The position numbers were made by a program, and so were the translations under genes. A model generated the notes under the pieces. The model saw only the letters and a program-made list of their open reading frames with translations. It had not been told where the DNA came from and searched no databases. DNA of 64,000 nucleotides, from assembly GCA_022793895.1 (NCBI GenBank), contig JAAWDS010000039.1, positions 1-64,000 of the forward strand, read 5' to 3'. Shown here one piece after another: positions 33,149-43,433 of the stretch. Source of the stretch: Provencibacterium sp. GTDB lineage: Bacteria > Bacillota > Clostridia > Oscillospirales > Ruminococcaceae. How positions within the stretch are numbered: the stretch's first letter is position 1; each line of letters starts with the position of its first letter.

Positions 33149-35094
33149 TACTCAAAATGGAAAAGCTCATGCTCTATGCCCTCTCCGAAGACAAACAGTC
33201 CATCCTGGATCGTTTGATGGGTCTCGGCTGCGTACAGATGGTCCCGCCTGAGGAGCTGGATGGTTTCGAGGAGCTCGGCGCCCTCGCCGGGCGCGATGCG
33301 CCCGCCGTCTACGACTATGAGAGCAAGCTCTCGGAGGTTTCCTCTGCGCTGGGCGTACTCAAGGAGTATGAGCCCAAGGCAAAACTCTTTGCAAAGAAGG
33401 ATGAGGTCCCGCTTGGCGACATGCTGGAGCTTGGCTCCGCTGAGGAAGCGCTTAAAATTGCGGCTTCGGTCAAGGGGATCGTTTCCAACATCGCAGAAGT
33501 CCGTTCCTTCCAATCCGCCGATCAGTTCACCCGGCAGATGCTGCTCCCCTGGCAGCGCCTTGACCTGCCGCTCGAACACTTCTCCACCCGCTTCGCAGCG
33601 GCTATGCTGTATACCCTCCCCCTTTCGGCCGACCTGGATGGGCTGCGCCGGGAGCTGGATGAGCTGCGCGCCCCGCTGGAGGAAGTTTCCTCGGACGCCG
33701 ATCAGCGTTATGTAGCCGTCATCGCGCTGAGCGCCGATCGGGATGCGGTCTCGGCGCTGCTCAAGGAGCGCGGCGGCCTACCGGTTTCCCTTCCGGAGCT
33801 TACCGGCACCGCAGCGGAGAACATTGCGCGGATCGATGAGAAAAACGGACAGTATGAAAAGAACATTCAGGCGCTTAACGAGTCGCTCCAGGCGCAGGCG
33901 CAGAACACGGGGGTGCTCAAGCTGGCCTACGATCAGCTCTCAACCGCTATCGGCAGCCAACGCGCCAAGCAGAACCTGCTCTTGACCGACCGTTCCTTCG
34001 CCGTTTGCGGCTGGGTGGCCGAGGCGGATAAGGCCCGCGTTGAAAAGGCGCTTGAGCCCTTCACCTGCTGCTACGAGTTCCAGAAGCCTGCGGCCGGTGA
34101 AAATCCGCCCGTCCGCTTCAAGAACAACTCGCTGGTTGAGCCGTTTGAGGTCATCACTGAAATGTATGGCCTGCCCAATCCCAGCACGCTGGATCCCGAT
34201 CCGCTGATCGCCCCCTTCTTCTTCCTTTTCTTCGGCATGATGCTCTCCGATGCGGGCTACGGCCTGGTGCTGGCCATTGCCGGTTTCATCGCCGGGAAGA
34301 TGACCCGCAAGGGCACCTTCGGCAACAAAATGTTCCGGCTTATCGGACTTTGCGGCCTTTCCACCGTCATTTGGGGCGCGCTCTATGGGAGCTGGTTCGG
34401 CGACATCGTCACCGTCTTTGCCAACACCTTCTTCGGTGTGAGCGTCACTGTTCCGAAGCTCATCGATCCGTTGCAGGAGCCGATGACCATCATGATCATC
34501 TCCTTCCTCTTCGGCGCGGTCCATCTCTTTGTCGGCATGGGCGTGAAGGCTTATCTGTGCCTGCGCGCAGGCGACTGGAAGGGCGCGGTGTTCGATATCG
34601 GCTTCTGGTATCTCGTGCTCATCGGCTTAGGGATGATGCTTCTGGGCGGCATGGCGCTCGAAATCGGCAAATGGATGGCAATCATCGGCGCTGCCGGGCT
34701 GGTTCTCACCCAGGGACGGCACAAGCCGAACCTTATCGGCAAGATTACCGGAGGCGTGATGAGCCTTTACGATATCACGAGCTATTTCTCGGATATCCTC
34801 TCCTATTCGCGCATCCTCGCGCTGGGCCTTGCCACCGGCGTTATCGCCAGCGTGGTCAACATCCTCTCCACGCTGCCGGGCGCCAACATCATCGGCGCGG
34901 TGCTCTTTGTGGTCATCTTCCTCTTCGGGCACCTGCTCAATCTCGCCATCAATGCGCTGGGCTCCTATGTACACACCTCGCGCCTACAGTATGTCGAGTT
35001 CTTTGGTAAGTTCTATGAGGGCGGCGGAAGGCCGTTCACTCCCTTCAAACCCGAAACAAAATATAATCTCATCGAAAGCAAGGAGGACAATTGA
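33145..35094 (+). CDS. ntpI: V-type ATPase subunit I (a-subunit)
   Basis: The 649-aa subunit has an N-terminal cytoplasmic half (about 1-330) that binds the peripheral stalks and a C-terminal half with seven or eight membrane helices (from PFFFLFFGMMLSDAGYGLVLA). Together with the K ring it forms the ion path. The stator Arg region is around SYSRILALGLATGVIA. Overlap by ATGA with ntpF and a 1-bp gap to ntpK indicate coupled translation. Confidence 0.94.
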   Translation: MILKMEKLMLYALSEDKQSILDRLMGLGCVQMVPPEELDGFEELGALAGRDAPAVYDYESKLSEVSSALGVLKEYEPKAKLFAKKDEVPLGDMLELGSAEEALKIAASVKGIVSNIAEVRSFQSADQFTRQMLLPWQRLDLPLEHFSTRFAAAMLYTLPLSADLDGLRRELDELRAPLEEVSSDADQRYVAVIALSADRDAVSALLKERGGLPVSLPELTGTAAENIARIDEKNGQYEKNIQALNESLQAQAQNTGVLKLAYDQLSTAIGSQRAKQNLLLTDRSFAVCGWVAEADKARVEKALEPFTCCYEFQKPAAGENPPVRFKNNSLVEPFEVITEMYGLPNPSTLDPDPLIAPFFFLFFGMMLSDAGYGLVLAIAGFIAGKMTRKGTFGNKMFRLIGLCGLSTVIWGALYGSWFGDIVTVFANTFFGVSVTVPKLIDPLQEPMTIMIISFLFGAVHLFVGMGVKAYLCLRAGDWKGAVFDIGFWYLVLIGLGMMLLGGMALEIGKWMAIIGAAGLVLTQGRHKPNLIGKITGGVMSLYDITSYFSDILSYSRILALGLATGVIASVVNILSTLPGANIIGAVLFVVIFLFGHLLNLAINALGSYVHTSRLQYVEFFGKFYEGGGRPFTPFKPETKYNLIESKEDN

Positions 35095-35095
35095 A

Positions 35096-35578
35096 ATGTT
35101 TGAGTTTCTGCAAAACGGTAATTTCTGGGCTTATCTGGGCGTAGCGGCGGCCGTCATCCTGGCGGGCATGGGCTCCGCGAAGGGCGTTGGACTGGTGGGC
35201 CAGGCTTCGGCCGGCGTCATCACCGAGGATCCCGATAAGTTCGGCCAGCTGCTCGTTCTTCAGGCTCTTCCGGGCACCCAGGGCATCTACGGCTTCCTCA
35301 TCGGCTTCATCGTCATGCTCAACTCCGGCATGATGGGCGGCGGCGTAAACCTCGATCTTGCGACCGGCACCGCCGTGTTCGCAGCCTGCCTGCCGGTCGG
35401 CATCGTCGGCCTCGTTTCCGGTATCCATCAGGGCAAGGTTTCCGCAGCCGGCGTTTCGATCGTTGCCAAGCGCCCCGATCAGGTGGCGAAGGCCATGGTT
35501 TCCGCGGCTCTCGTTGAGACCTACGCCATCCTCGCTTTCCTCATCTCGATGCTGCTCATCTTCAACATGAACTTCTAA
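35096..35578 (+). CDS. ntpK: V-type ATPase subunit K (rotor ring), Na+-type ligands
   Basis: The 160-aa protein is a duplicated two-helix proteolipid with four helices. The ion-site residues known from E. hirae NtpK appear to be kept: LPGTQGIYG in helix 2 (Thr and Gln ligands), GIHQGKVSAAG in helix 3 (Gln) and ALVETYAIL in helix 4 (the essential Glu). The first hairpin lacks an acidic residue, as expected for a Glu in one hairpin only. This pattern predicts Na+ rather than H+ coupling. The ATG at 35096 follows AGGAGG. Confidence 0.93.
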   Translation: MFEFLQNGNFWAYLGVAAAVILAGMGSAKGVGLVGQASAGVITEDPDKFGQLLVLQALPGTQGIYGFLIGFIVMLNSGMMGGGVNLDLATGTAVFAACLPVGIVGLVSGIHQGKVSAAGVSIVAKRPDQVAKAMVSAALVETYAILAFLISMLLIFNMNF

Positions 35579-35623
35579 GCCCCGTCTAAACAAAGCCCTA
35601 TTAAAAGCAAAAGGTGGTGTTTC

Positions 35624-36211
35624 ATGTTGAACGGGCTTCAAAACCTGACCGATAAAATCCAAAGCGACGCAAAGGGTTATGCGGACGAACTCGCCGAAGC
35701 GACCCGTAAAAAGGTCGATGATCTGCTGCGCGAGCAGAAGGACGAAGCGGATGAGCTGCGCGCCAATATGACCGAAACGGCCCGCAAAGAGGCGGAAGGG
35801 ATCCTCGCCCGCGCGAACAGCCAAGCCGCCCTTGAGGAACGCAACGCCCTCCTGCGTGCCAAGCGCGATATGATCAACGAAACCTTCGAGCTGGCTGCCG
35901 GTGAAATCGCTTCGCTGCCGAAGAAAAAATACATCGCGCTGCTTGCAAAGCTGGTCAAGAAGTACCAGACCGGCCCGGCCGAAATCATCCTTAACGCACG
36001 CGATCTGAAGGAAGTCGGCGCCGAGCTTTTAAATGAAATCCTCTCCGGAGCGGGCGCTCCTCTCGCCAGCCTCTGCCAACAGCCGGGCTCCTTTAAGGGC
36101 GGCCTCATTCTGCGGCAGGGGGATGTGGATACCAACTGCACCGTCGAGGTTCTTTGCGAAGGGATGCGCCACGAGCTTGAGCCGAAGGTTATCGAGCTCC
36201 TCCAGTTTTAA
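35624..36211 (+). CDS. ntpE: V-type ATPase subunit E
   Basis: The 195-aa peripheral stalk subunit has an N-terminal coiled coil (DELAEATRKKVDDLLREQKDEADELRANM) that pairs with the NtpF-like helix, and a C-terminal globular domain (GGLILRQGDVDTNCTVEVLCEGM) that grips the catalytic head. The ATG has AAGGTGGTG upstream, the same unusual ribosome-binding site as ntpF. Confidence 0.92.
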   Translation: MLNGLQNLTDKIQSDAKGYADELAEATRKKVDDLLREQKDEADELRANMTETARKEAEGILARANSQAALEERNALLRAKRDMINETFELAAGEIASLPKKKYIALLAKLVKKYQTGPAEIILNARDLKEVGAELLNEILSGAGAPLASLCQQPGSFKGGLILRQGDVDTNCTVEVLCEGMRHELEPKVIELLQF

Positions 36212-36228
36212 GCGGGAGGGTTTGAGAT

Positions 36229-37233
36229 TTGAATAAGATCAAAGACGTGGATTATCTCTATGCGACCGCCCGCCTGCGCGCCTTGGAGCGGGAGATGCTC
36301 ACCGCGCGCGATTTTCAAAAGATGGTGGACGCCGCAACGCTGGAAGAGAGCTATAAAACGGCGAACGATGTTTCGCTGCACAGCTCCCTCCCCGCCGCCC
36401 GCTATGAGGAAGCGATCTCCGCCATGCTGTCCCGCGCCTGGGCCTTGGTGGAGGAATTGACCGGCGGCCACCCGGCCCTCTCGGTCTTCCGCTTTAAATA
36501 CGACGGGCACAATCTCAAGACCATCCTCAAATCGCAGGCGCTCGGATCCGATCCGCTGCCGGTCATGTCCCCGCTGGGGACGCAGGCGCCGGAAGCGCTG
36601 CTGGCCGCCTGGCGCGAGCAGAAGCTGGAGTCTCTCCCACCGCTGTTGGCGGACGCCGCGCAGAAGGCCGGAGAGGCGCTTGCGAAAACAGGGGATCCGC
36701 AGAAGGTGGATATCCTTCTGGACCGGGCGGTACTGGAAGGGATGTTGCAGCTGGCAAAGGAGATCGATTTCGATTTCCTGACCGATATCGTGCGTACCTA
36801 TATCGATATCGAAAACCTGCGCACCGCCGTCCGCCTCAAGCGTATTGGGCGCGATGCGGGGCAGTTCAAGCGTTTGGCTATCGAGGGCGGGAAGCTCCCG
36901 CTCGACCGGCTGTTTGAAGCCTATCCCGCCGAAGGGTTCGACGCGCTGCGGGATGCGCTCTTTGTCACCGAATACCATAGCCACTTCGCCCCGCTCCTAG
37001 AGGGGCTGCAAAATCCCCGCAAGCCGCTGACCGAATTTGAGCGGGGGGCAGACAACTACCAGCTCCTTCTGCTGCGGCGCAGCCGCCTGGTTTCCTTCGG
37101 CTTTGAGCCGGTGCTTTCCTACCTGCTGGCCAAGGAGAATGAAGCGAAGCAAATCCGCATCGTTCTGGCCTCCAAGGCGGCCGGGGTCGAGCGGGAGAAG
37201 ATCCGCGAACGGCTGCGGGAGACCTACGCATAA
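36229..37233 (+). CDS. ntpC: V-type ATPase subunit C (d/AC39-like)
   Basis: The 334-aa subunit belongs to the AC39/NtpC family, the funnel that links the central stalk to the K ring. Conserved patterns include DYLYATARLRALEREMLTARDF, FKYDGHNLKTILKS and DIVRTYIDIENLRTAVRLKR. The start is TTG at 36229, preceded by GGGAGGG. It is spaced 17 bp after ntpE. Confidence 0.92.
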   Translation: MNKIKDVDYLYATARLRALEREMLTARDFQKMVDAATLEESYKTANDVSLHSSLPAARYEEAISAMLSRAWALVEELTGGHPALSVFRFKYDGHNLKTILKSQALGSDPLPVMSPLGTQAPEALLAAWREQKLESLPPLLADAAQKAGEALAKTGDPQKVDILLDRAVLEGMLQLAKEIDFDFLTDIVRTYIDIENLRTAVRLKRIGRDAGQFKRLAIEGGKLPLDRLFEAYPAEGFDALRDALFVTEYHSHFAPLLEGLQNPRKPLTEFERGADNYQLLLLRRSRLVSFGFEPVLSYLLAKENEAKQIRIVLASKAAGVEREKIRERLRETYA

Positions 37234-37280
37234 GGGCTGCGGACGGCAGCTAAAAACCAGGAAGGGGCTGAGAAAACCCT

Positions 37281-37601
37281 ATGCGAAAAAAGATCGCCAT
37301 CATTGGCGATAAGGAGAGCGTCCTCGGCTATAAGGCAGTCGGCTTTCATACCTTTGTCAGCGCTTCCCCCGCCGAAGACCGAACGCTGGTCGACCGGCTG
37401 GCGAAGGATGACTATGGGGTGATCTTCATCACCGAGCAGGCCCTCTCCCCCATCGTCGATATCCTCGAAAAATATAAGGACGATAAAATCCCCGCCATTA
37501 TTCCCCTCCCCTCGAAGGATGGGACGCTGGGGCTTGGAATCCGCAACGTAAAATCCAGCGTGGAACGCGCTGTCGGGGCGGATATCCTGTTCAATGACTA
37601 A
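37281..37601 (+). CDS. ntpG: V-type ATPase subunit F
   Basis: The 106-aa small central-stalk subunit begins KKIAIIGDKESVLGYKAVGF and contains YGVIFITEQALSP and IPLPSKDGTLGLG, typical of subunit F (named NtpG in E. hirae). It binds the D shaft and modulates the motor. The ATG lies within a short gap and is followed 19 bp later by ntpA. Confidence 0.93.
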   Translation: MRKKIAIIGDKESVLGYKAVGFHTFVSASPAEDRTLVDRLAKDDYGVIFITEQALSPIVDILEKYKDDKIPAIIPLPSKDGTLGLGIRNVKSSVERAVGADILFND

Positions 37602-37620
37602 GAAAAGTAGGTGAAAGAAT

Positions 37621-39399
37621 TTGAGCCAAGGCACAATCGTGAAGGTCAGCGGGCCGCTTGTCACCGCTGAAGGCATGCGCGACGCCAACATGTTCGACGT
37701 GGTGCGTGTCGGCCGCCAAAAGCTGATTGGCGAAATCATTGAAATGCACGGCGACCGCGCTTCCATTCAGGTTTATGAGGAAACCGCAGGCCTGGGCAAA
37801 GGGGACGAGGTTGTCTCCACCGGCTCCCCGCTTTCGGTGGAGCTCGCGCCCGGTCTGCTCCAGAGCATCTTCGACGGGATTCAGCGCCCGCTGGAAAAGC
37901 TCAAGGAGATCACCGGCTCGAACATCACGCGCGGCGTGGAAGTAACCTCGCTGGATCATGAAAAGGTCTGGGAGTTTAAAGCCACCGCGAAGCCCGGCGA
38001 TAAGGTGGTCGCCGGCGATATTATCGGCACTGTTCAGGAAACGGTGCTCATCGAACAGAAAATCATGGTCCCCTACGGCATAGAGGGCGAGATTGTCTCG
38101 ATTCAGAGCGGCAGCTTTACCATCGTGGACACCATCGCCACCATTAAAAAGCCGGACGGCACGACGGCCGACGTGCAGATGCTTCAGCGCTGGCCGGTCC
38201 GCCGCCAGCGCCCGAACGCCGGAAAGCTGCCGCCCGATCGTCCCATGATCACCGGCCAGCGGGTTATCGACTCGATTTTCCCGATCACCCGCGGCGGCAC
38301 GGCGGCCGTTCCCGGCCCGTTCGGAAGCGGCAAGACGGTTATCCAGCACCAGCTCGCCAAGTGGTCGGATGTGGACATCGTCGTTTACATCGGCTGCGGC
38401 GAACGCGGCAACGAGATGACCGACGTTCTGCTCGAATTCCCGGAACTCAAGGACCCGAAGAGCGGCCAGTCGCTGATGTGCCGCACGGTGCTCATCGCCA
38501 ACACCTCGGACATGCCGGTGGCCGCCCGTGAGGCTTCCATCTATACCGGCATCACCATCGCCGAATACTTCCGCGACATGGGCTACTCGGTCGCTATCAT
38601 GGCTGACTCCACCTCCCGCTGGGCCGAGGCGCTGCGCGAGATGTCCGGCCGTTTGGAAGAGATGCCCGGTGAAGAAGGCTACCCGGCCTACCTGACCAGC
38701 CGCCTCGCCCAGTTCTATGAACGCGCAGGCCGCGTGCAATGCCTGGGCAGCGACGGACGCGAGGGCACGCTGACCGCTATTGGCGCGGTTTCCCCGGCTG
38801 GCGGCGATAACTCCGACCCGGTCGTTCAGGCAACGCTGCGCATTGTAAAGGTATTCTGGGGCCTGAGCTCGGACCTAGCCTATAAGCGCCACTTCCCCGC
38901 TATCGGCTGGCTGAACAGCTATTCGCTCTATCTCGACGATATTGGCGCCTGGATGAATGAAAACATCGATCCCGACTGGTCGAACAACCACGAAGAGATG
39001 ATGCGCCTGCTCCAGGAGGAGGCCGAGCTCGAAGAGATCGTCAAGCTCGTCGGCTATGACTCGCTGTCCGCGCCCGACCGGCTGACCCTCGAAGCCTCCC
39101 GCTCGGTCCGTGAGGACTTCATGCAGCAGGATTCGTTCGACGATGTGGATACCTACGCCTCGCTGCACAAGCAGACCCTCCTTCTGAAGCTGGTGCTGAC
39201 CTTCTATCACCACGCCAAGGAGGCGTTGGAGGGCGGCACCCGCATTAACGACATCTTTGCCATGGAGGTCCGCGAGCGGATCGCCCGCGCCAAGTTCATC
39301 CCGGAGGATGAATTTGATAAATACTATGAGGACGCCGTGAGCGAGATGGAGAAGGAATTCGCCGCGCTGTCGAAGGAAGAGGAGGCTCAGGCGGAATGA
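37621..39399 (+). CDS. ntpA: V-type ATPase catalytic subunit A
   Basis: The 592-aa catalytic subunit has Walker [12 protein letters not shown], the non-homologous insertion characteristic of A subunits, and nucleotide-site residues around [18 protein letters not shown] and [13 protein letters not shown]. Three copies alternate with B in the head. It starts at TTG 37621 with AGGTGAAAG upstream. Its stop overlaps the ntpB start by 4 bp. Confidence 0.97.
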   Translation: MSQGTIVKVSGPLVTAEGMRDANMFDVVRVGRQKLIGEIIEMHGDRASIQVYEETAGLGKGDEVVSTGSPLSVELAPGLLQSIFDGIQRPLEKLKEITGSNITRGVEVTSLDHEKVWEFKATAKPGDKVVAGDIIGTVQETVLIEQKIMVPYGIEGEIVSIQSGSFTIVDTIATIKKPDGTTADVQMLQRWPVRRQRPNAGKLPPDRPMITGQRVIDSIFPITRGGTAAVPGPFGSGKTVIQHQLAKWSDVDIVVYIGCGERGNEMTDVLLEFPELKDPKSGQSLMCRTVLIANTSDMPVAAREASIYTGITIAEYFRDMGYSVAIMADSTSRWAEALREMSGRLEEMPGEEGYPAYLTSRLAQFYERAGRVQCLGSDGREGTLTAIGAVSPAGGDNSDPVVQATLRIVKVFWGLSSDLAYKRHFPAIGWLNSYSLYLDDIGAWMNENIDPDWSNNHEEMMRLLQEEAELEEIVKLVGYDSLSAPDRLTLEASRSVREDFMQQDSFDDVDTYASLHKQTLLLKLVLTFYHHAKEALEGGTRINDIFAMEVRERIARAKFIPEDEFDKYYEDAVSEMEKEFAALSKEEEAQAE

Positions 39400-40772
39400 T
39401 TAAGGAATACCGCACCATATATGAGGTCGCCGGCCCCCTGATGCTCGTCAAGGACGTAGAAGGCGTTACCTACAACGAGCTGGTTGAAATCGAGCTGCCC
39501 AGCGGCGAAATCCGCCGCGGCAAGGTGCTGGAGGTCAACGGCGACAACGCGCTCGTTCAGCTCTTCGAGAGCTCTGCGGGCCTCAACGTCGAGCAAAGCA
39601 AGGTCCGCTTTTTGGGCCACTCGCTCGAATTGGCCGTCAGCGAGGATATGCTCGGCCGCGTTTTCTCCGGCATGGGCGAGCCGATCGACGGCGGCCCGGA
39701 GATTATTCCGGAAAGACGGATCGACATCAACGGCGTGCCGATGAACCCCGCCGCCCGCAACTATCCGGACGAGTTCATCCAGACCGGCGTTTCCGCTATC
39801 GACGGGCTGAACACCCTGGTCCGCGGCCAGAAGCTGCCGATCTTCTCCGGCTCCGGCCTGCCGCATGCCAAGCTCGCGGCTCAGATCGCCCGTCAGGCTA
39901 AGGTGCTCGGCACCGACAGCCGGTTCGCGGTGGTTTTCGCCGCTATCGGCATCACCTTTGAGGAGTCGAACTTCTTTATTTCCGACTTCCGCAAGACCGG
40001 CGCGCTCGATCGCACCGTGCTGTTCGTCAACCTGGCGAACGACCCGGCCATCGAACGTATTTCCACCCCCCGTATGGCGCTGACCGCGGCGGAGTACCTG
40101 GCCTTCGAGAAGGATATGCACGTGCTGGTTATCCTGACCGATATTACCAACTATGCCGAAGCGCTGCGCGAGGTTTCCGCCGCGCGCAAGGAGGTTCCCG
40201 GACGCCGTGGCTACCCCGGCAACCTCTACACCGACCTGGCGACCATCTATGAACGCGCCGGGCGCAAGACAGACTCCAAGGGCAGTATCACGATGATCCC
40301 GATCCTCACCATGCCGGAGGATGACAAGACCCATCCCATCCCCGACCTGACCGGTTACATCACCGAGGGCCAGATCATCCTTTCGCGCGAGCTATACCGT
40401 AAAAACGTGCTGCCGCCTATCGATGTGCTCCCCTCGCTTTCGCGACTCAAGGATAAGGGCATCGGCGCCGGCAAGACCCGCGAGGATCACGCCAACACGA
40501 TGAACCAGCTCTTCTCGGCCTACGCCCGCGGCAAGGACGCCAAAGAGCTGATGACCATCCTCGGCGAAGCGGCCCTCTCGGACATCGATAAGCTGTACGC
40601 CAAGTTCGCGGATGAGTTTGAACGGCGCTATGTTTCGCAGGGCTTCACCACCGGCCGCGACATCTCCGAAACGCTGGAAATCGGCTGGGAGCTGCTTTCG
40701 ATTCTCCCGCGCACCGAGCTCAAGCGCATCAAAACGGAATTTATCGACAAATACCTTCCGACCAACTCGTAA
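39396..40772 (+). CDS. ntpB: V-type ATPase regulatory subunit B
   Basis: The 458-aa B subunit lacks a Walker A lysine loop; the equivalent region is [12 protein letters not shown], as usual. It carries [29 protein letters not shown], the common B-subunit signature. It starts at an ATG overlapping the ntpA stop (ATGA), so A and B are made in step. Confidence 0.97.
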   Translation: MIKEYRTIYEVAGPLMLVKDVEGVTYNELVEIELPSGEIRRGKVLEVNGDNALVQLFESSAGLNVEQSKVRFLGHSLELAVSEDMLGRVFSGMGEPIDGGPEIIPERRIDINGVPMNPAARNYPDEFIQTGVSAIDGLNTLVRGQKLPIFSGSGLPHAKLAAQIARQAKVLGTDSRFAVVFAAIGITFEESNFFISDFRKTGALDRTVLFVNLANDPAIERISTPRMALTAAEYLAFEKDMHVLVILTDITNYAEALREVSAARKEVPGRRGYPGNLYTDLATIYERAGRKTDSKGSITMIPILTMPEDDKTHPIPDLTGYITEGQIILSRELYRKNVLPPIDVLPSLSRLKDKGIGAGKTREDHANTMNQLFSAYARGKDAKELMTILGEAALSDIDKLYAKFADEFERRYVSQGFTTGRDISETLEIGWELLSILPRTELKRIKTEFIDKYLPTNS

Positions 40773-40787
40773 GGGAGGGGAACGGCC

Positions 40788-41444
40788 ATGGCCAAAATGA
40801 ACGTCAGCCCCACCCGCATGGAGCTCACGCGCCTCAAAAAGCGGCTGAAAACCGCGACGCGCGGGCATAAGCTCTTAAAAGACAAGCGCGACGACCTGAT
40901 GAAGAAGTTCCTTGAGCTTGTGCGCAAGAACAAGGAGTTCCGGGAAATCGTGGAGCAGAAGGTTATGCGGATGTATTCCGGTTTTGCCGTAGCCAGCGCG
41001 GTCATGTCCCCTGAAATGCTGGAGGAAGCGCTGATGCTGCCGAAGGAAAACGTTGAGCTGGATGTGGAGACGCGCAACGTGATGAGCGTCAACGTGCCGG
41101 TGTTTGAGTTTTCGACCGACGTTGAGCATCTACAGGAGATCTATTCCTATGGCTTTAACTTCACCTCCGGCGAGCTGGACAGCTCGGTAGCCGCCCTGCG
41201 GGACGTGCTTCCCTATCTGTTGCAGCTTGCACAGATGGAGAAGAGCGCCCAACTGCTGGCCGAGGAGATCGAGAAAACCCGCCGCCGCGTCAATGCGCTG
41301 GAATATGTGCAGATCCCCATGCTTCAGGAAACGATCAAGCACATCACCATGAAGCTCGACGAGAACGAGCGCGGCAACCTCACCCGCCTCATGAAGATTA
41401 AAGACATGATGGTAGAAGAGAACCGCCAGGCCGCCGGGCAATAA
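40788..41444 (+). CDS. ntpD: V-type ATPase subunit D (central shaft)
   Basis: The 218-aa antiparallel coiled-coil rotor shaft begins MNVSPTRMELTRLKKRLKTATRGHKLLKDKRDDL in essence and has the C-terminal helix RRRVNALEYVQIPMLQETIKHI. The ATG has GGGAGGGG upstream. It is the last gene of the operon; a perfect hairpin terminator follows 16 bp after the stop. No ntpH or ntpJ is present. Confidence 0.95.
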   Translation: MAKMNVSPTRMELTRLKKRLKTATRGHKLLKDKRDDLMKKFLELVRKNKEFREIVEQKVMRMYSGFAVASAVMSPEMLEEALMLPKENVELDVETRNVMSVNVPVFEFSTDVEHLQEIYSYGFNFTSGELDSSVAALRDVLPYLLQLAQMEKSAQLLAEEIEKTRRRVNALEYVQIPMLQETIKHITMKLDENERGNLTRLMKIKDMMVEENRQAAGQ

Positions 41445-41460
41445 GAGAAAAGCCTATATA

Positions 41461-41552
41461 AAAAGGCGCGTTGCAGAATGCAGTTCTGCAACGCGCCTTT
41501 TTCTGCAAGCCGGGAGAACGGCTTGCACGATTCCTTTTGCAGGCCGGGGGCG
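41461..41552 (+). terminator. V-ATPase terminator with partial dispersed element (copy D)
   Basis: A perfect 18-bp stem (41461-41478 with 41484-41501) ending in CTTTTTC. Directly after it, TGCAAGCCGGG...CTTGCACGATTCC (41503-41552) matches the tail module of the dispersed multi-hairpin element, without the nested central structure. Confidence 0.85.
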
Positions 41553-41608
41553 TTTTCTGTCAGCCTGTTTTACTTTTTGCTTTCAGCTGAAGATGCGCGC
41601 GCTCCCCT

Positions 41609-42307
41609 CTACTTCTCGCTAAAATCGCGGGAGCAGAGGTAAGAAGCGGTCCGCTCGATCGAGGTGCGCAGGTGTTCCGGGACCGGCCCGGAGGAGGGGG
41701 AGCGGTAATCAAACAGATTGCAAAAGCTGTCAATATCCGTTTTCAGAGCGTTCAACTGCTTGAGCGCCAATGTGCCGATCGCCTCTGAAAAAGCAGGGTA
41801 GATCTTTTTTCCTAGCTTTCCCTGCGCGGCCTGGAGGAGCTTCTGATAGTGTGGGAAACAAAGAAGCTCCTGTTTTGCAAAGAGCTGACGGAAGGATTCC
41901 TCCTTTTCCCACATGCGTAGGGTGGTATCCAGCATACGATCCATCGATTTTTGAATGCGATCGCAGACATAGCACCCCTCTGCCGCCTCGCGCGCTTTCT
42001 CCGCGCGGGGATCCTTCCCGCGGGCCGGCGCGCTGGCGCTGACAATATCCTTGCGCAGATAGTCCAGGTGCGATTGAAACATCAGGCCGATGGACAAGCG
42101 GTTCTTACGCGGCAGCATTCGCCGCAGATGATCCTCGCAGAAGCCGGTGCGGTTGGTTTCCACCCGCACATCCGGCTCCATCATCGCAGCGCCCATGATA
42201 TATTCAATGCTACGCTCCTCCAGCATATCCCGCATTCGGCAGATGGGGCAGCCCTGCATCGGCTCAAAAACCTCGCTGATCGGTATGGTGTAAATACTGT
42301 CTTTCAT
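41609..42307 (-). CDS. DUF6062-like protein
   Basis: The 232-aa cytoplasmic protein starts MKDSIYTIPISEVFEPMQGCPICRMRDMLEERSIEY and carries two CxxC-type pairs (CPIC near residue 22 and CYVCDR near 118) plus single Cys/His positions such as GFCEDHLRR and LCFPHY. This pattern suggests a metal site. I believe it is the DUF6062 family, which has no known function. AGGA lies 11 nt before the ATG at 42307; an ATG three codons upstream is only 2 nt from it. Its stop is about 60 bp beyond the copy D repeat. Confidence 0.7.
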   Translation of the reverse strand: MKDSIYTIPISEVFEPMQGCPICRMRDMLEERSIEYIMGAAMMEPDVRVETNRTGFCEDHLRRMLPRKNRLSIGLMFQSHLDYLRKDIVSASAPARGKDPRAEKAREAAEGCYVCDRIQKSMDRMLDTTLRMWEKEESFRQLFAKQELLCFPHYQKLLQAAQGKLGKKIYPAFSEAIGTLALKQLNALKTDIDSFCNLFDYRSPSSGPVPEHLRTSIERTASYLCSRDFSEK

Positions 42308-42350
42308 GCTATCCATCTTCCTTCCCAGCCGTCCCGGAGGAGCCCGGTCC

Positions 42351-43349
42351 CTATTTATCCGGGCTGGCCAGCTCTTTCAAAACGTCCTCATCAATCCGCC
42401 GCGTTACGCTGTGCGTATAGGGCGTAAAATATTTAGGCCAAAACCGGTTGGCCGCCGGGTTGATGCTCTCAAAATCTACGCCCAGCCGTCCGGCCCCCTC
42501 CCGGTGCAGCGTCCGAACCGCATTTTCCAGCAGCTTCCCGTAAAGCCCGGAGCCCCGGTATTCCGGCAGGCAATAGGCCCCGCGGATATTCCACATCTCC
42601 GGCCGGTCGGAGACAACCGTTTCACCGCCGCCCCGGCCCGCCAGGAGAACGGCCGCCGCCCGGCTGCCCTCCAGCGCCGCGAAACAGCGGCTGTCATCCT
42701 CCCGGCATTCCTTCCTGAACGCTTCCAGGCTGAGGGAAACGCGGCGGATAAAGGTGGGGCTGGCCGCCATGTGATCATCCAGCCGGAGGATGAGCGGATA
42801 GGCAAGCTCCATCTCTTCAGCCGTCAGCTCCTTCCACCGGATACCGGGGGGCGGCGGCTCCTCCGGGCCGCCGGCGGTGCTGCGAATGGCGTCGATGCAG
42901 CGCAGGCCAAAGCCATAGGTAAAGAACAGCCGCTGCGTCTCTCGGTCGTGCGCATAGAGACAGACCGCATGACTGCTGGCGCCCGCTCTGGCCCACCTTT
43001 CCTGCGCCGCCGGAAGCATCCGGGCATAGATATCCGCCCGCCCCTCCCGCTGGGCAGCGTTGGCGTGCATCGGCGAAAAAACGCCGCGCGCCTGGGTGGC
43101 CCGGAAGGCCCGTTCAAACGGGGAACACCCGCACAGGAACCCCAAGAGCCGCCCATCCTCCGGATCGAGCGCGGCCACGCCCATTCCATTTTCCGCAAAT
43201 TCATCCAGCTCCAGGGCAGGGAGCTCCGGCGGCAGGGCCGGGACCGCGGCGCGCTCCTCCTGATAAGCCGCGCGCGCCAACGCCTCCGCCTGCTTGAGAT
43301 GCTCCCTTGTAAACCCTACCACAAGCGGATTCCGTCCGCTGCTCTTCAA
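42351..43349 (-). CDS. Two-domain GNAT family N-acetyltransferase
   Basis: The 332-aa protein has two GNAT folds. The C-terminal one has a clear acetyl-CoA motif, NIRGAYCLPEYRGSGLYGKLLENAVRTLHREGA; the N-terminal one (LGFLCGCSPFERAFRATQARGVF...) is more degenerate. The substrate is unknown. The best ribosome-binding site, GGGGAGG, lies 8 nt before a TTG at 43349 (MKSSGRNPLVVGF); an ATG seven codons earlier (43370) has no good site. It starts 44 bp upstream of the DUF6062-like gene, suggesting a shared transcript. Confidence 0.85.
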   Translation of the reverse strand: MKSSGRNPLVVGFTREHLKQAEALARAAYQEERAAVPALPPELPALELDEFAENGMGVAALDPEDGRLLGFLCGCSPFERAFRATQARGVFSPMHANAAQREGRADIYARMLPAAQERWARAGASSHAVCLYAHDRETQRLFFTYGFGLRCIDAIRSTAGGPEEPPPPGIRWKELTAEEMELAYPLILRLDDHMAASPTFIRRVSLSLEAFRKECREDDSRCFAALEGSRAAAVLLAGRGGGETVVSDRPEMWNIRGAYCLPEYRGSGLYGKLLENAVRTLHREGAGRLGVDFESINPAANRFWPKYFTPYTHSVTRRIDEDVLKELASPDK

Positions 43350-43433
43350 AGCGATCGCCTCCCCTGCCATTTTCCAAACAATTTGAACGCCTGCGATTTT
43401 TCATCCCCTCGCAGCGCCGGTTGACGCTTTCCC

